NCBI GenBank assembly: GCA_003669605.1
Contig: QWOP01000033.1
Location: forward strand, 1 to 54,624
DNA from: Planctomycetota bacterium
GTDB lineage: Bacteria > Planctomycetota > Planctomycetia > Pirellulales > UBA1268
Length of the DNA stretch: 54,624 nucleotides
Reading direction: 5' to 3'
Numbering within the stretch: the first letter of the stretch is position 1; every line of letters starts with the position of its first letter. Made by a program: the position numbers and the translations under genes. A model generated the notes under the pieces. That model was not told the DNA's origin, did no database searches, and saw nothing but the letters and a program-made list of their open reading frames with translations. This document shows, piece after piece, positions 1 through 9,400 of the stretch.

Positions 1-511
1 CCGGGCTGCCAGAGGCCGCTGCGGCCGGAAAGGGATCGCAGAACCTAGCGGCAGCCCGGTGGACGCGGGCCAACTCCTCCATGGCCCGTGCCGCCTGCGT
101 TTCCCTTGGGGCTGCCAGAGGACTCCCGCCACGCCACGCCACCATCTCCCACAGTCGCCCATCGGCCTCCTCGAGGATCGTTTGCTCCCCACTGCCGACG
201 AGCCTCTCCGGCCCGGCCACCACCGTAATTTGCTCTTCTTCCAGCCAGTTAATCAGGCGATGGAGCCATCGGGCCCGCTCCGGCGACCATCCGAGGGCAA
301 ACGCCTTGAGGACAAATCGGGGCTGGCAGGGTGATGGGTGGGGGGCGACAGAGTCACACAATCGCACGCTCGCTGGCCCGACCGCATCGACGTCGATCGC
401 GAAGACAGGGCTGCCGCTCGAGCCTCCCGGCAGCGACGTGATCCGACAGGCACGTCCACCGAACCAGCGGCGACAGCGTTCCGCCGCTTTTCCCGGATCG
501 TGATCCTCCAC
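1..511 (-). CDS. Phosphotransferase, APH/choline-kinase-like (5' part only)
   Basis: The minus-strand frame ending codons at 340-338 stays open from about 694 to the left edge and reads as an aminoglycoside/choline-kinase-type phosphotransferase N-lobe. Seen: an early WFGG, then a glycine-rich SLPGGSSGSPVF stretch, PRFVLKAFALGWSPERARWL, a VPxP-like strand (ITVVAGPERLV), a helix-capping LWEMVAWRGGSPL and RAMEELARVHRAAA. These follow the order of family members I know from planctomycetes (beta1-beta5 and the hinge). The catalytic HxD loop would lie beyond base 1. I chose GTG at 511-509 because a GGTGAGG ribosome-binding site sits 8 bases upstream and the length before the first strand fits the family; GTG at 694 is an alternative. 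Substrate unknown: family members phosphorylate small molecules, not only antibiotics. The gene is divergent from the metalloprotease at 737. Confidence 0.6.
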   Translation of the reverse strand, partial: MEDHDPGKAAERCRRWFGGRACRITSLPGGSSGSPVFAIDVDAVGPASVRLCDSVAPHPSPCQPRFVLKAFALGWSPERARWLHRLINWLEEEQITVVAGPERLVGSGEQTILEEADGRLWEMVAWRGGSPLAAPRETQAARAMEELARVHRAAARFCDPFPAAAASGSP

Positions 512-736
512 GGCGCCATCCTCACCTTCGTACCCCGTCCATCCGCTGGGATTCCGGCAGCCGTCCGGCAGCGAACATCCGCCTTGCTGGCATCCAAGAG
601 CCCTGCCAAGGTCGAAAATTGGCCTTCCCGGAGGGCCAATGCTAGTCTGATTTGGGGGAAAGGCCGCCCGGCACCGCCAGCAACGCCACCTCACCCCTAT
701 CAGCACAGCAGAAAAACCCTCTCCTGGGAATCTCAC
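512..736. promoter_or_regulatory. Divergent intergenic region, no recognised motif
   Basis: About 225 bases separate the start chosen for the phosphotransferase (minus) from the metalloprotease (plus), so promoters for both should lie here. I see no strong -35/-10 pair, operator-like inverted repeat or RNA structure. If the phosphotransferase starts at GTG 694, most of this stretch is coding. Confidence 0.3.
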
Positions 737-3550
737 ATGGTGTCTTCGATGGGTCGTCGCAAGTACATCGGCCGCCTCGGCTGGGAGTGTCTCAAAGGGG
801 GGGCTTTGGCCCTCACGATCGCAGCGGCCACGCTGATCAGCTCTGGGATTCCAGCGGCCCGGGCCACCGAACCGGCGACCACCACGGGGGATGCGGTGAA
901 AGCCGACGCCCCCCCAGCCCAAGCCCCGCAGGCCACCCCGCCCGCCCAGGCCACGCCGGCGACTGGCGAAGGGAAGGGGGGAAAGCCCCTATTTTCCGCA
1001 GTCGTCAAGGATGCCACCCGGCTCCCCGGGCTGCTCACTCTGCACCGCAAGGATGACAAGGTGTGGGCGGAACTCCCCGACAGCATCCTCGGCAAGGATC
1101 TGTTCGTCCTCATCTCCATCGCCCGCGGCATCGGCGACGGCCAACTGCTTGGCGGCATGAGTTGGGGCTTCGGCGATGACTGGATCTGGCAGTTCCGCCG
1201 CGTCGACGACAACATTCATGTCGTCCGCCGCAACGTCCGCTTCTTCGCAGATAAGGGGAGCCCTGAGGAGAAGGCCGTCGACTTGGCCTACACCGACAGC
1301 GTGCTGTTTAGCGTGCCGATTGCCACCTACGCCTCCAACGGCGCCGCGGTCATCGACCTGTCAGCAATCTTCATGACCGACCTGCCGCAGATCGCTCGCA
1401 CCCTGCCGGGCTTCTCCTTCGCTCGCGACCGCTCCACTTGGTCGCGGATCAAGAATTTCCCCGACAATTCCGAGATCGAGGTCGCCGCCACCTACGGCTC
1501 GGGTGGCCAAGCCGAACTCGACACCGTCGCCGACAGCCGCGGTGTCACAGTCAACATCCACTATTCGATCAGCATGCTGCCCCAGACCGGCTACCGGCCA
1601 CGTCTGGCGGACGACCGCGTGGGCTATTTTGTCACCGCCCTCAAGGACTTCTCCCAGAACGTCGACGAGGATCGGTTCGTCCGTTACATCAATCGCTGGC
1701 ACCTCGAGAAGGCTGACCCGTCGGCACCGATCTCGCCGCCGAAGAAGCCGATCGTGTTCTGGATCGAGAAGACGGTCCCCTTCCGGTACCGCCAGCCGAT
1801 CCGCGAAGGGATCGAAGCCTGGAACGAGGCCTATCTGAAGGCCGGATTCGCTAGCGCTATCGAGGTCCGCCAGCAACCCGATCAGACCGACTGGGATCCC
1901 GAGGATGTCAATTACAACACCTTCCGCTGGATCACGGCCGGAGCCGGGTTCGCCATGGGTCCGTCCCGCGTGAATCCACGGACCGGGCAGATCCTCGACG
2001 CCGACATCATCTTCGACGGCGACTTCCTCCAGTTCTGGCGGCGCGAATACGAAACATTCACACCGCAGGCGGTGGCCGTGCTCACCGACGGCCCTGCCGC
2101 CGCCGCCGGCTTCCTCCCCAGTGGAGCCGCAGCGACTGCCAGCCTCCATGGCCACGGCGCCGGACACCAGTGCGGGGCCTGCACGCTGTTTGATGGCCAT
2201 GCCCGCGAAACGGCGCTGGCCGCGACGGCGCTGGCGGTGGCAGGGGAGGGGCCGCTGACGGAGGCCGACAAAGAGAAGCTCGTCGTCCAGGGGCTGAAAC
2301 TGGTGGCCAGCCACGAGGTCGGCCACACCCTCGGTCTGCGGCACAACTTCAAGGGGAGTTCGCTGCTCACGCTTGCGGAAATCAATGATCCGGCCAAGGT
2401 TGCCCAGAGCGGTGCCAGCACCAGCGTGATGGATTACATCCCCGCCAACATCATGCCCAAGGGCAAGCCCCAGGGCGACTTTTACACCGCCAAACTCGGT
2501 CCCTACGACATGTGGGCCATCGAATACGGCTACAAGCCGGTGGCAGGCGGCAGCCCGGAGTCGGAGTTGCCTGAACTGGAGAAGATCGCTGCTCGCTCGG
2601 GAGAACCGCAACTCGCCTACGCCACCGACGAGGACACGCAGCCGGGCGATCCCGATCCGCTCTCCAACCGCTTCGACCTGGGAAGCGATCCGCTGGAATT
2701 TGCCCGCACGCGTGCAGAGTTAGTGGCGCAGGCGATGCCGATGATCGCCGAACGGATGACCGCTAAAGACGCCAGCGGCCGCGGTCCCGGGTACGAACGG
2801 GTCCGGCAGGCCTTCGGGGTGCTTCTCACCGCCCACGGCAACGCGATGAATTTTGCCGCCCGGCTGGTGGGTGGCCTGCACACCTCGCGGGCCCATAAAG
2901 GGGACGCCAACGCGCCACCGCCCTTCCGTGTGGTCGAGGCCCAGAAGCAGCGTGACGCCCTGACCCTGCTCGAACAGCAGATGTTTTCCTCCCAGCCGTT
3001 CTCCTTCCCGCCGGAACTCTACAACCAACTCGTGGCCACCAAGTGGATGCATTGGGGCTCCAACGAGGTCGACCGCGAGGACTACCCCGTTCATGAGGTG
3101 ATCCTCATCTGGCAGGACCGCGTGCTCGGCCGGCTGCTCGATCCCCTCACGCTGTCACGGATCCGCGACAGTGAATTAAAGGTCCCGGCAGATCAGGATG
3201 CCTTCACGACCGCCGAACTTCTCGACCGGCTCTCCAAGGCGATCTTGGCAGAAGTCGACGCCACCCCACCCGGCGACTACACCGTGCGGAAACCGGCGAT
3301 CGTGAGCCTGCGGAGGTCGTTGCAGAAGGCGTACGTCACGCGGCTCTCCACGCTGGCCATGGGGGGGGGATCCTCACCCGATGCTCAAGTGATCGCCGCG
3401 GCGCAACTCCGCTCGCTCGACATCCGTATCGGTGCGCTCCTGGCGAAGGCCGACGTCAAGCTCGACGACTATTCGCGGGCCCACCTCTTCGAGACCCAGG
3501 CACGGATCCGCAAGGTGCTCGACGCCAGCCTGCAACTGCCACGCCCCTGA
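737..3550 (+). CDS. Secreted zinc metalloprotease (DUF5117/DUF5118 type)
   Basis: A 937-residue exported protein of the met-zincin class. The N-terminus (residues 1-43) is a signal peptide: basic MGRRKYIGR, a hydrophobic stretch, then PAARA. A Pro/Ala/Thr-rich linker follows to about residue 75, then the DUF5118/DUF5117 region. The catalytic motif HEVGHTLGLRH is at residues 526-536, with three zinc histidines (526, 530, 536) and catalytic Glu527; a downstream SVMDY supplies the Met-turn typical of metzincins. An Ala/Gly-rich insertion with a CGAC segment precedes the active site. Start chosen at ATG 737 because everything upstream in frame lacks protein character and this ATG opens a proper signal peptide. 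Codons near 3361-3369 form a run of nine G. Family function is extracellular or periplasmic peptide degradation; the substrate is unknown. Confidence 0.88.
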   Translation: MVSSMGRRKYIGRLGWECLKGGALALTIAAATLISSGIPAARATEPATTTGDAVKADAPPAQAPQATPPAQATPATGEGKGGKPLFSAVVKDATRLPGLLTLHRKDDKVWAELPDSILGKDLFVLISIARGIGDGQLLGGMSWGFGDDWIWQFRRVDDNIHVVRRNVRFFADKGSPEEKAVDLAYTDSVLFSVPIATYASNGAAVIDLSAIFMTDLPQIARTLPGFSFARDRSTWSRIKNFPDNSEIEVAATYGSGGQAELDTVADSRGVTVNIHYSISMLPQTGYRPRLADDRVGYFVTALKDFSQNVDEDRFVRYINRWHLEKADPSAPISPPKKPIVFWIEKTVPFRYRQPIREGIEAWNEAYLKAGFASAIEVRQQPDQTDWDPEDVNYNTFRWITAGAGFAMGPSRVNPRTGQILDADIIFDGDFLQFWRREYETFTPQAVAVLTDGPAAAAGFLPSGAAATASLHGHGAGHQCGACTLFDGHARETALAATALAVAGEGPLTEADKEKLVVQGLKLVASHEVGHTLGLRHNFKGSSLLTLAEINDPAKVAQSGASTSVMDYIPANIMPKGKPQGDFYTAKLGPYDMWAIEYGYKPVAGGSPESELPELEKIAARSGEPQLAYATDEDTQPGDPDPLSNRFDLGSDPLEFARTRAELVAQAMPMIAERMTAKDASGRGPGYERVRQAFGVLLTAHGNAMNFAARLVGGLHTSRAHKGDANAPPPFRVVEAQKQRDALTLLEQQMFSSQPFSFPPELYNQLVATKWMHWGSNEVDREDYPVHEVILIWQDRVLGRLLDPLTLSRIRDSELKVPADQDAFTTAELLDRLSKAILAEVDATPPGDYTVRKPAIVSLRRSLQKAYVTRLSTLAMGGGSSPDAQVIAAAQLRSLDIRIGALLAKADVKLDDYSRAHLFETQARIRKVLDASLQLPRP

Positions 3551-3587
3551 GACGCGGCCAGACCGGACGGATTCGAGGATCATCTCC

Positions 3588-3893
3588 ATGAGGCTCGTGG
3601 TGGCACTGGTCAGGCCGGCGCAGGTGGAGGACGTGCGTCAGGCGCTGTCCAACGCCGATATCGTCCGGCTATCGATCTGTGACGCCCAGGCGATCGAGAC
3701 GGAGGGAGGTCCGGCGGTGGTCAGCCAGCAGGCCGTGATCGAGGTCGCGGTCAACGACGATTTCCTCGACCGTGCTGTCGATTGCATCGCCGCGGTGCTT
3801 CGCGTGGAAGACCTCTCGGCGCGGCTGTGGGTGGTTCCGATTGACCAGGCCGTGCAAATCTACCGCGATGTCCGCGGGCCGGAGGCGATCTGA
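3588..3893 (+). CDS. PII-like signalling protein
   Basis: A 101-residue protein with the PII (GlnB/GlnK) fold signature: it opens MRLVVALVRPAQVEDVRQAL, matching the first beta-alpha unit, and ends ARLWVVPIDQAVQIYR, matching the C-terminal PII signature. Canonical PII proteins carry a long T-loop with a uridylylated tyrosine; here that region (residues about 32-50, around ETEGGPAVV) is shortened and has no tyrosine, so control by GlnD is unlikely. It lies 37 bases after the metalloprotease with a GAGGA site 8 bases before the ATG. PII-like proteins bind nucleotides and act on a partner protein; no ammonium transporter or glutamine synthetase gene is nearby, so the partner is unknown. Confidence 0.75.
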   Translation: MRLVVALVRPAQVEDVRQALSNADIVRLSICDAQAIETEGGPAVVSQQAVIEVAVNDDFLDRAVDCIAAVLRVEDLSARLWVVPIDQAVQIYRDVRGPEAI

Positions 3894-3908
3894 CTGGATC
3901 GAGTCTTC

Positions 3909-4355
3909 GTGAGAACCGTTTCCGATTGTCGTCCCCGCGGAGTGCATGCCTTGTCCCCCACCAGCACGTCGATCCTCCTTCTGACCCCCGATCTGATGAT
4001 CTCCAGCCGGATTGCCGGCCTGGCGGCCACAATCCCCGCCACCGTGGAGACGCTCTCCCCTGCGAGCCGCGCCCCGAGCGGAGGACCGTTCGACGCGATC
4101 CTCGTCGATCTCCAGGTGCCGGCGAAGACCGCCACGATGCTCGTCGAAGCGGCCAAGGGAATCGTCGCCCGGCAGATCGAGGCCGGGGGCCACGCGGCCC
4201 GGGTCATCGCCTTCGGGCCGCATGTGGCCGTCGATCGGCTGGCCGAAGCCGCGGCGGCGGGGGCCGATCTGGTTGTCAGCCGCGGGGAACTCCTCAGCGG
4301 CCTGCCCCGGCTCTTGGCCCGTGGGACCGTCGGCGACAGCCCCACGCCCGGCTAA
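3909..4355 (+). CDS. Receiver-like protein, degenerate
   Basis: A 148-residue reading frame 15 bases after the PII-like gene. It has alternating strands and helices like a response-regulator receiver: ILLLTPDL, FDAILVDLQVP (the Asp sits where the phosphoacceptor would be), ARVIAFGPHV, GADLVVSRGEL. The conserved lysine near the end of receivers is not visible and there is no output domain, so it may be a stand-alone or pseudo-receiver. The start is uncertain: GTG 3909, GTG 3942 and TTG 3951 are in frame, and the protein-like part begins near 3951. Family assignment is inferred from the strand pattern; it could be an unrelated Rossmann-like protein. Same strand and close spacing suggest co-transcription with the PII-like gene. 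Confidence 0.55.
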   Translation: MRTVSDCRPRGVHALSPTSTSILLLTPDLMISSRIAGLAATIPATVETLSPASRAPSGGPFDAILVDLQVPAKTATMLVEAAKGIVARQIEAGGHAARVIAFGPHVAVDRLAEAAAAGADLVVSRGELLSGLPRLLARGTVGDSPTPG

Positions 4356-4373
4356 AGGCTGGGATGGCAGCCT

Positions 4374-4832
4374 TCAGGCGATCGGCAGATCTCGCTCGGT
4401 TTCACGGTCGTCGTAATCCACGACCACGATCCGCAGGCCAGGATCGGTACACAGAGGCCGGACCGCAGCGGATGCGGTCAGCAGCCGCCCAAACATCCCA
4501 CGGAGCGACTCCAGCAGCAGCTGGTGGGCTGCCTCCCAGGTTTCCTTCCGCGACTCGGCCGTCCGCGGCAGGTCGTAGTATTCCGATTCAAGGCGGGGAA
4601 TGGTCACCACTCCCACCTCCTCCCGCTGCTCCCCGGGGCCGGCAAGCTCCAGGTAGACCACGCCGCAGTCCGGCCGCAGATGCACCGAGAGCCGATCAGG
4701 ACGATCATCAGCCCGGCGCAGTGCCAGACACGCGGCGACACACTGACTGACCGCCGGCCCCAGGCCGCTCAGTTCATGCTCGATGATCGGCCACTGTGTG
4801 GCGTCGGAGCGGACCCAGACCGGAGTAGACAA
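4374..4832 (-). CDS. Hypothetical protein, 152 aa
   Basis: I do not recognise this protein. It is soluble-looking, without signal peptide or membrane segment, and contains a central PRLESEYYDLP and a C-terminal strand RIVVVDYDDRETERDL. The start is TTG 4832, preceded by AAGGTGA about 7 bases upstream, which supports translation. It converges on the receiver-like gene (18 bases between stops) and lies downstream of the DUF1501 operon on the same strand, separated by a hairpin at 4857-4879, so it may be a separate transcript. Confidence 0.6.
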   Translation of the reverse strand: MSTPVWVRSDATQWPIIEHELSGLGPAVSQCVAACLALRRADDRPDRLSVHLRPDCGVVYLELAGPGEQREEVGVVTIPRLESEYYDLPRTAESRKETWEAAHQLLLESLRGMFGRLLTASAAVRPLCTDPGLRIVVVDYDDRETERDLPIA

Positions 4833-4856
4833 ACGAAAGTCACCTTTGTAGGGATC

Positions 4857-4879
4857 GAGGGGGCGGATCGCGCCGCCTC
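4857..4879. terminator. Hairpin between DUF1501 operon and hypothetical gene
   Basis: GAGGGGGCG (4857-4865) pairs with CGCCGCCTC (4871-4879) with one mismatch and a 5-base loop. TTTT follows on the plus side only, whereas the flanking genes are both on the minus strand, so a role in ending the DUF1501 transcript is possible but not convincing. Confidence 0.3.
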
Positions 4880-4946
4880 CTTTTCCTCAGCCGGTCAGCC
4901 ACGCTAGCCCCTTGCATCAGCAGACGCTCACAACACTCCGTCATCT

Positions 4947-6431
4947 TCAACCGAAGAGAGACGTTACCGCCTGGGCCTTGACCAATTCGCGGGGCTGGTT
5001 GAGGTGGTTGTAGACGATCGTCTCCGGCTCGATGCCGATCGCATGGTAGATCGTCGCCAACAATTCCGTGGGGTGGACCGGTGACTCCAGCGGTGCCGAG
5101 GCGGTGGCATCGCTCTTGCCATGCACATAGCCACGGCGGATGCCAGCCCCTGCCGCCACCGCGGTGAAGCAGTAGGGCCAGTGGTCACGCCCGTCGTTGG
5201 AATTGCCATTCCCCGAAGTGCTCACCCCTCGCTGCGGCGAGCGGCCGAATTCACCCACCGCCACGACGAGCGTGTCGTCGAGCAGGCCGCGATCGTCCAT
5301 GTCGGTGATGAAGGCCGACAAACCGCGGTCGAGCATCGGTCCTGATTGGTCCTTCATTCGCTTGGAAAGACCGTCGTGGTGGTCCCAGGAGTGGTTGTCG
5401 GAGTTGGCGACTTTCGGCCACACCACTTCCACCACGCGGGTGCCTGCCTCGACAAGACGACGGGCCAGCAGCAGGCTCTGCCCGAACGTGTTGCGGCCAT
5501 AGCGGTCGCGGAGCGCCACCGGTTCGCGGTCGATGGCAAAAGCTTCGCGGGCCCTTCCGGAGATGACGAGATTCAGCGCTCGCTCGTAATACTCGTCGAG
5601 TTTGTAGTCGGCGACAGCCTTGTCGATCTCGGGCATCGACTGATCGATGAGATGGCGGAGGCGGGCGCGTCGCTCCAACCGTCTGGCAAACACGTCGCCG
5701 CGGAGTTGGAGGTCGTCGATCCGGATCCGACTCATCTTGTCCATGTCCATGTCATCGCCGTCGGGGAACAGCGTGTAGGGGTCGAAATCACGCCCCAGAA
5801 AACCGGCCGTTCCCCCCTTACCGACGACGTTGCTCTCCTGGAGCGGCCGCGGCAGCATCACGAAGGGGAGCATGGGCTCCTGCATCGGCTTGAGGCGGAC
5901 AATATTGGAACCGAAATTGGGAAAGTCCCGGGCATTGGGGGGCTCGAGTTGCCCAGACGGGCTCACCTTGTCGGTCGTGTAGCCAGTCATCATCTGGTAG
6001 ATGGCTGCGGTGTGGTTAAACAGGCCATTGGGCGTGTAACTCATCGAGCGGATCATCGTGAAACGGTCGTTGCAATCGGCCAGCAACGGCAGGTTCTCGG
6101 TGAATTGCACGCCGGGGAGTTTGGTGGGGATGTTCTTGAACACGCTCCGCACGTTGTCGGGAACGTTTTCCTTGGGATCCCAGAGATCGAGGTGGCTCGG
6201 ACCGCCTTGGAGATAGACCAGCACCACGCTCTTGGCCTTCCCCCAGCCGGGCGCTGTTGCCCGGGTGGCGGTCTCACTCGAGGCCTCGTTGGCGCGGGCC
6301 TGAAGACGAAGGAGGTTTGGCAACGAGAGCCCAAAGAGGGCACTGGAGCCGGCGCGGAGGATGGCCCGCCGGCTGACGCCGATCTGCGAGTCGCACAGGT
6401 CCTTGCCGGGACGGCCTGGAATGACGAGCAT
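4947..6431 (-). CDS. DUF1501 protein, Tat-exported
   Basis: A 494-residue DUF1501 protein (sulfatase/alkaline-phosphatase-like fold, common in planctomycetes beside DUF1549/DUF1553 cytochromes). The N-terminus [15 protein letters not shown] is followed by a twin-arginine region, [21 protein letters not shown], so it is probably exported folded. Recognisable blocks: [62 protein letters not shown] and [18 protein letters not shown] 6431 is chosen over the longer frame because GAGGAG lies 8 bases upstream. It starts 51 bases after the stop of the giant cytochrome gene and is surely co-transcribed with it. Enzymatic role is not established for the family; the pairing suggests a joint extracytoplasmic function. 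Confidence 0.9.
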   Translation of the reverse strand: MLVIPGRPGKDLCDSQIGVSRRAILRAGSSALFGLSLPNLLRLQARANEASSETATRATAPGWGKAKSVVLVYLQGGPSHLDLWDPKENVPDNVRSVFKNIPTKLPGVQFTENLPLLADCNDRFTMIRSMSYTPNGLFNHTAAIYQMMTGYTTDKVSPSGQLEPPNARDFPNFGSNIVRLKPMQEPMLPFVMLPRPLQESNVVGKGGTAGFLGRDFDPYTLFPDGDDMDMDKMSRIRIDDLQLRGDVFARRLERRARLRHLIDQSMPEIDKAVADYKLDEYYERALNLVISGRAREAFAIDREPVALRDRYGRNTFGQSLLLARRLVEAGTRVVEVVWPKVANSDNHSWDHHDGLSKRMKDQSGPMLDRGLSAFITDMDDRGLLDDTLVVAVGEFGRSPQRGVSTSGNGNSNDGRDHWPYCFTAVAAGAGIRRGYVHGKSDATASAPLESPVHPTELLATIYHAIGIEPETIVYNHLNQPRELVKAQAVTSLFG

Positions 6432-6482
6432 TGAAAAACTCCTCGTAGGGGGCCGGCTCAAGCGGCCTGGGGTGCGGTTTGA

Positions 6483-9400
6483 TCAGTGGTTAAAGAAGAA
6501 TGCGGGGCTGTTGATCAGCGCCCAAGCCAAGTCCTGGATGGTGGTCAAACGCCGGTTGGCGATCTGATTGGCGCTGGCGGCGCCGTCGGCCCGCAAGCGG
6601 ACGATTGCCGGATCTACAGGAACCGGTTGCTCCGCAATGCCGATCGCCGCACCGAGCGCCACCAGCCCCGGATCGGGGGGAAGGGGCATCTGGGCAGCAA
6701 CGAGGTCGGCAGTCAATTTCTGCCGGACCGAGTCGGTGCGATCGATGATCTGCTCCAACTCAGCCACCAGCGCCGCATCTCTGGTTTCCCTGGGGATGGC
6801 CACAATCTCGGTCACCCGGGCGGGGACCCCCAACGGCAGCGGACCGGCAGAGTCGGTCCAAGAAAGGCGGAACCGACCGAGGTTCCACTTGGCGCCTTGG
6901 AAACGCTGTTCGAGCGTCACGGTGACGACCGTTGGCTCAGAAAGCACTTTGGGTTCCTTGAACTCAAACACGGCCCAGTGCGGCTCGGCCATCTTTGGAT
7001 GCACCGCCCACCCTTGTCCGGGATTGGTGGGATTCTTGTCAATCGCCAATTCGACGCCGAGGTTGGCTTGAGAGAAATCGGCCACGGCCCGGGAAAACTC
7101 AAGGCGTGCCTTTTCCTCCGGACGAGCCGCCGCAGCGACATCGGCGCTGATCTCGGTGAGCACGAAATTGCCATCATCAGCCCGGCCCGAACCGGCACCG
7201 GGCAGACTTGGATCAGGAATCATTTCCAGCCGCAGTCCGGAAAGCGTGCCCGCCGGCAATTGGAAGGAGAGGGTGGTGGTGTCGTCGGCAAGAGTACCGC
7301 TGACGAGCACCGAGCCGTCTGCCTGAGCAGCAAGCGTGGCTCCGGCCCGCGACAGAAGCGCCGTGGGTGACACCACCTGCCACTTTGGCCCCGAGAGAGC
7401 TTCCTGCTCAAAGCGGGAGACAGCCGCAAGGGGATCGGCACGGTAGGCCTCGATGGCCGCGACGGCGGCCCCGACACGATCGGCTCGCTGCTGTTCCAGT
7501 TCGATGCGTTTCGGTTCGTATTGCGACGTGGCGTCAGCGAGGGACTTCCGGGCGGCTTCGATCCTCGCCATCCGCTCCCCCTCAAGCGCCGTCCGGCGGA
7601 GGTGCCATACCTCCTCTGCAGTGGCCAGTTCAGCCGCGAGCGAGGCGTGATCGGCAGTGATCTCGTCGGCCGCCAGTTTCACCGCCGCCACCTCTTCCGG
7701 TCGGCTGGGACGGTTGAGGATCCGCAAAAACACCTCATCAACGAGCCGGTCGTCGTCGGGCTGCGAGGCGACCAATTTCGTCAGCTCGCTGTTGGCATCG
7801 GCCAACACATCGCCGACGGCAGGACCGCTCACCAAGGCCATCACCGGCCCGAGGGCCACTCCACCGCTCCGCTCACACTCGCAGGCGCTCTCGCGCGTCG
7901 GCTTGCCGAAGGTCTGCAGGAATCCCGCCCCCAGGGCCGCCGATACATCGGGCAACTGTGCAGCCCGCGTCCCCTCGGGATACCCAGGGAACTTGGCCGG
8001 CGATCCCACCACGGCGTGGAGGGTGTCGAAGAGCGTCTCGGCCGGGAGCCGCCGGGGCAGAGCGTGGGAATAGTTGATGCGATCGTCGTCATTCCAGCGG
8101 CTGCTGGCCACTGCCAAGCCGTAGGTTCGCGAGGTGCAGATCTCAGTCAGAACACGGCGCATGTCAAAGCCGCCGTCGATGAACGAACGGGTGAGATGCG
8201 CGAGCAACCGGGGGTTGGTGGGGGGGTTACCGGCGCGGATGTCGTCGATCGGATCGATGATTCCCGTGCCGAACAGATACCCCCACAGCCGATTGACATA
8301 ACTTTTTGCGAAGTAGGGGTTGTCGACCGACGTCATCCAGGATGCCAACTCCTGGCGGCGGGTAGCCCCTTCCTGCATGGGGTGCGCACAATCGAAGGGA
8401 AACTTCGGTGCTGTTGGCTTCCCGGTCCGATCATGGGTCACCTCTCCCTCGCCACGGTCGGAGACGATCTCCCACAGCGGCTTGGCTCCCTCGACGGCGG
8501 AGCCGCCGATGTTTCGATCACCACTCTCGGGATCGCGATCGAGGCCGACTCGGGCGAAGAAGGCAGCGGTCTGGTAGTACTGATCCTGAGTCCAGCGTTC
8601 GAACGGATGGTCGTGGCACTTATTGCAGTTGAACCGCACCCCGAGGAAGAGGTGGGTGGTGTTCTCCATCGTCGCCAATGGATCGCGGAGCGTCTTGAAG
8701 TAGGCGGCCGCCGGATTCTCCCGGTTGGAACCGGTGGCGGTGAGGATCTCGCGAGCGAAAACGTCGTAGGGGGTGTTGGAAGCCACCTTGCCGCGGATCC
8801 ACTCCCGCAGTCCCTTGGCCCCCTCGTCGCCGAGGAATTTCGGATTCACCTGGAGGAGATCGGCCCACTTGTTCGTCCAATGCTCGACGAAATCTTGGCT
8901 GGCCACCAGCCTCGACACGACCTCCGCGCGTTTGATCCTGGTATCGCGCGAGTCAGCCAAGAAGCTTTTCACCTGCGCGGACGTCGGCGGCAACCCTGTC
9001 AGATCGAGCGTGACGCGGCGGAGGAATTCGTCATCGGTGCACAGCGGCGCCGGTTCGATCCGCATCGCCTGCCACTTCTCAGCGACGATTCCGTCGATCG
9101 GCCCCCAGATCTCAGGCTGGGTCCACTGGAAACCGGACCGGTCTCCCATCACGGTCAAGGTCACGGCCGCGTAGGCCCCCTCGTAGCGGACGAGCATCGG
9201 GGATTCGCCCCGGCGAACGGCCGTCACCAGCCCCTGACGGTCGGCCGTGGCCACCTCGGCGTTGCCGCTGTCGATGAATGATTCGCGGGTCACATCACGG
9301 CTGCTGCCATCGGCATAGGCGGCCACGACACGGAACTGCTGCCGGCGGCCCGGCGCGTCGATTGTCGCCGAGGTGGGGAAGACGGAGATCCCGGTGACCC

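Noticed and set aside
338-736. N-terminal extension of the metalloprotease frame
   Set aside because: The 133 extra codons give an Arg/Pro/Ala-rich sequence, antisense to the phosphotransferase frame; a proper signal peptide begins at 737.
1361-2611. Minus-strand frame of 416 residues
   Set aside because: Antisense to the metalloprotease active-site region; not protein-like.
5346-6434. Plus-strand frame of 362 residues
   Set aside because: Antisense to the DUF1501 gene with its own clear motifs.
7521-9281. Long plus-strand reading frame of 586 residues
   Set aside because: Lies fully antisense to DUF1549/DUF1553 coding sequence; its protein has no domain, and its length is explained by high GC and codon bias.
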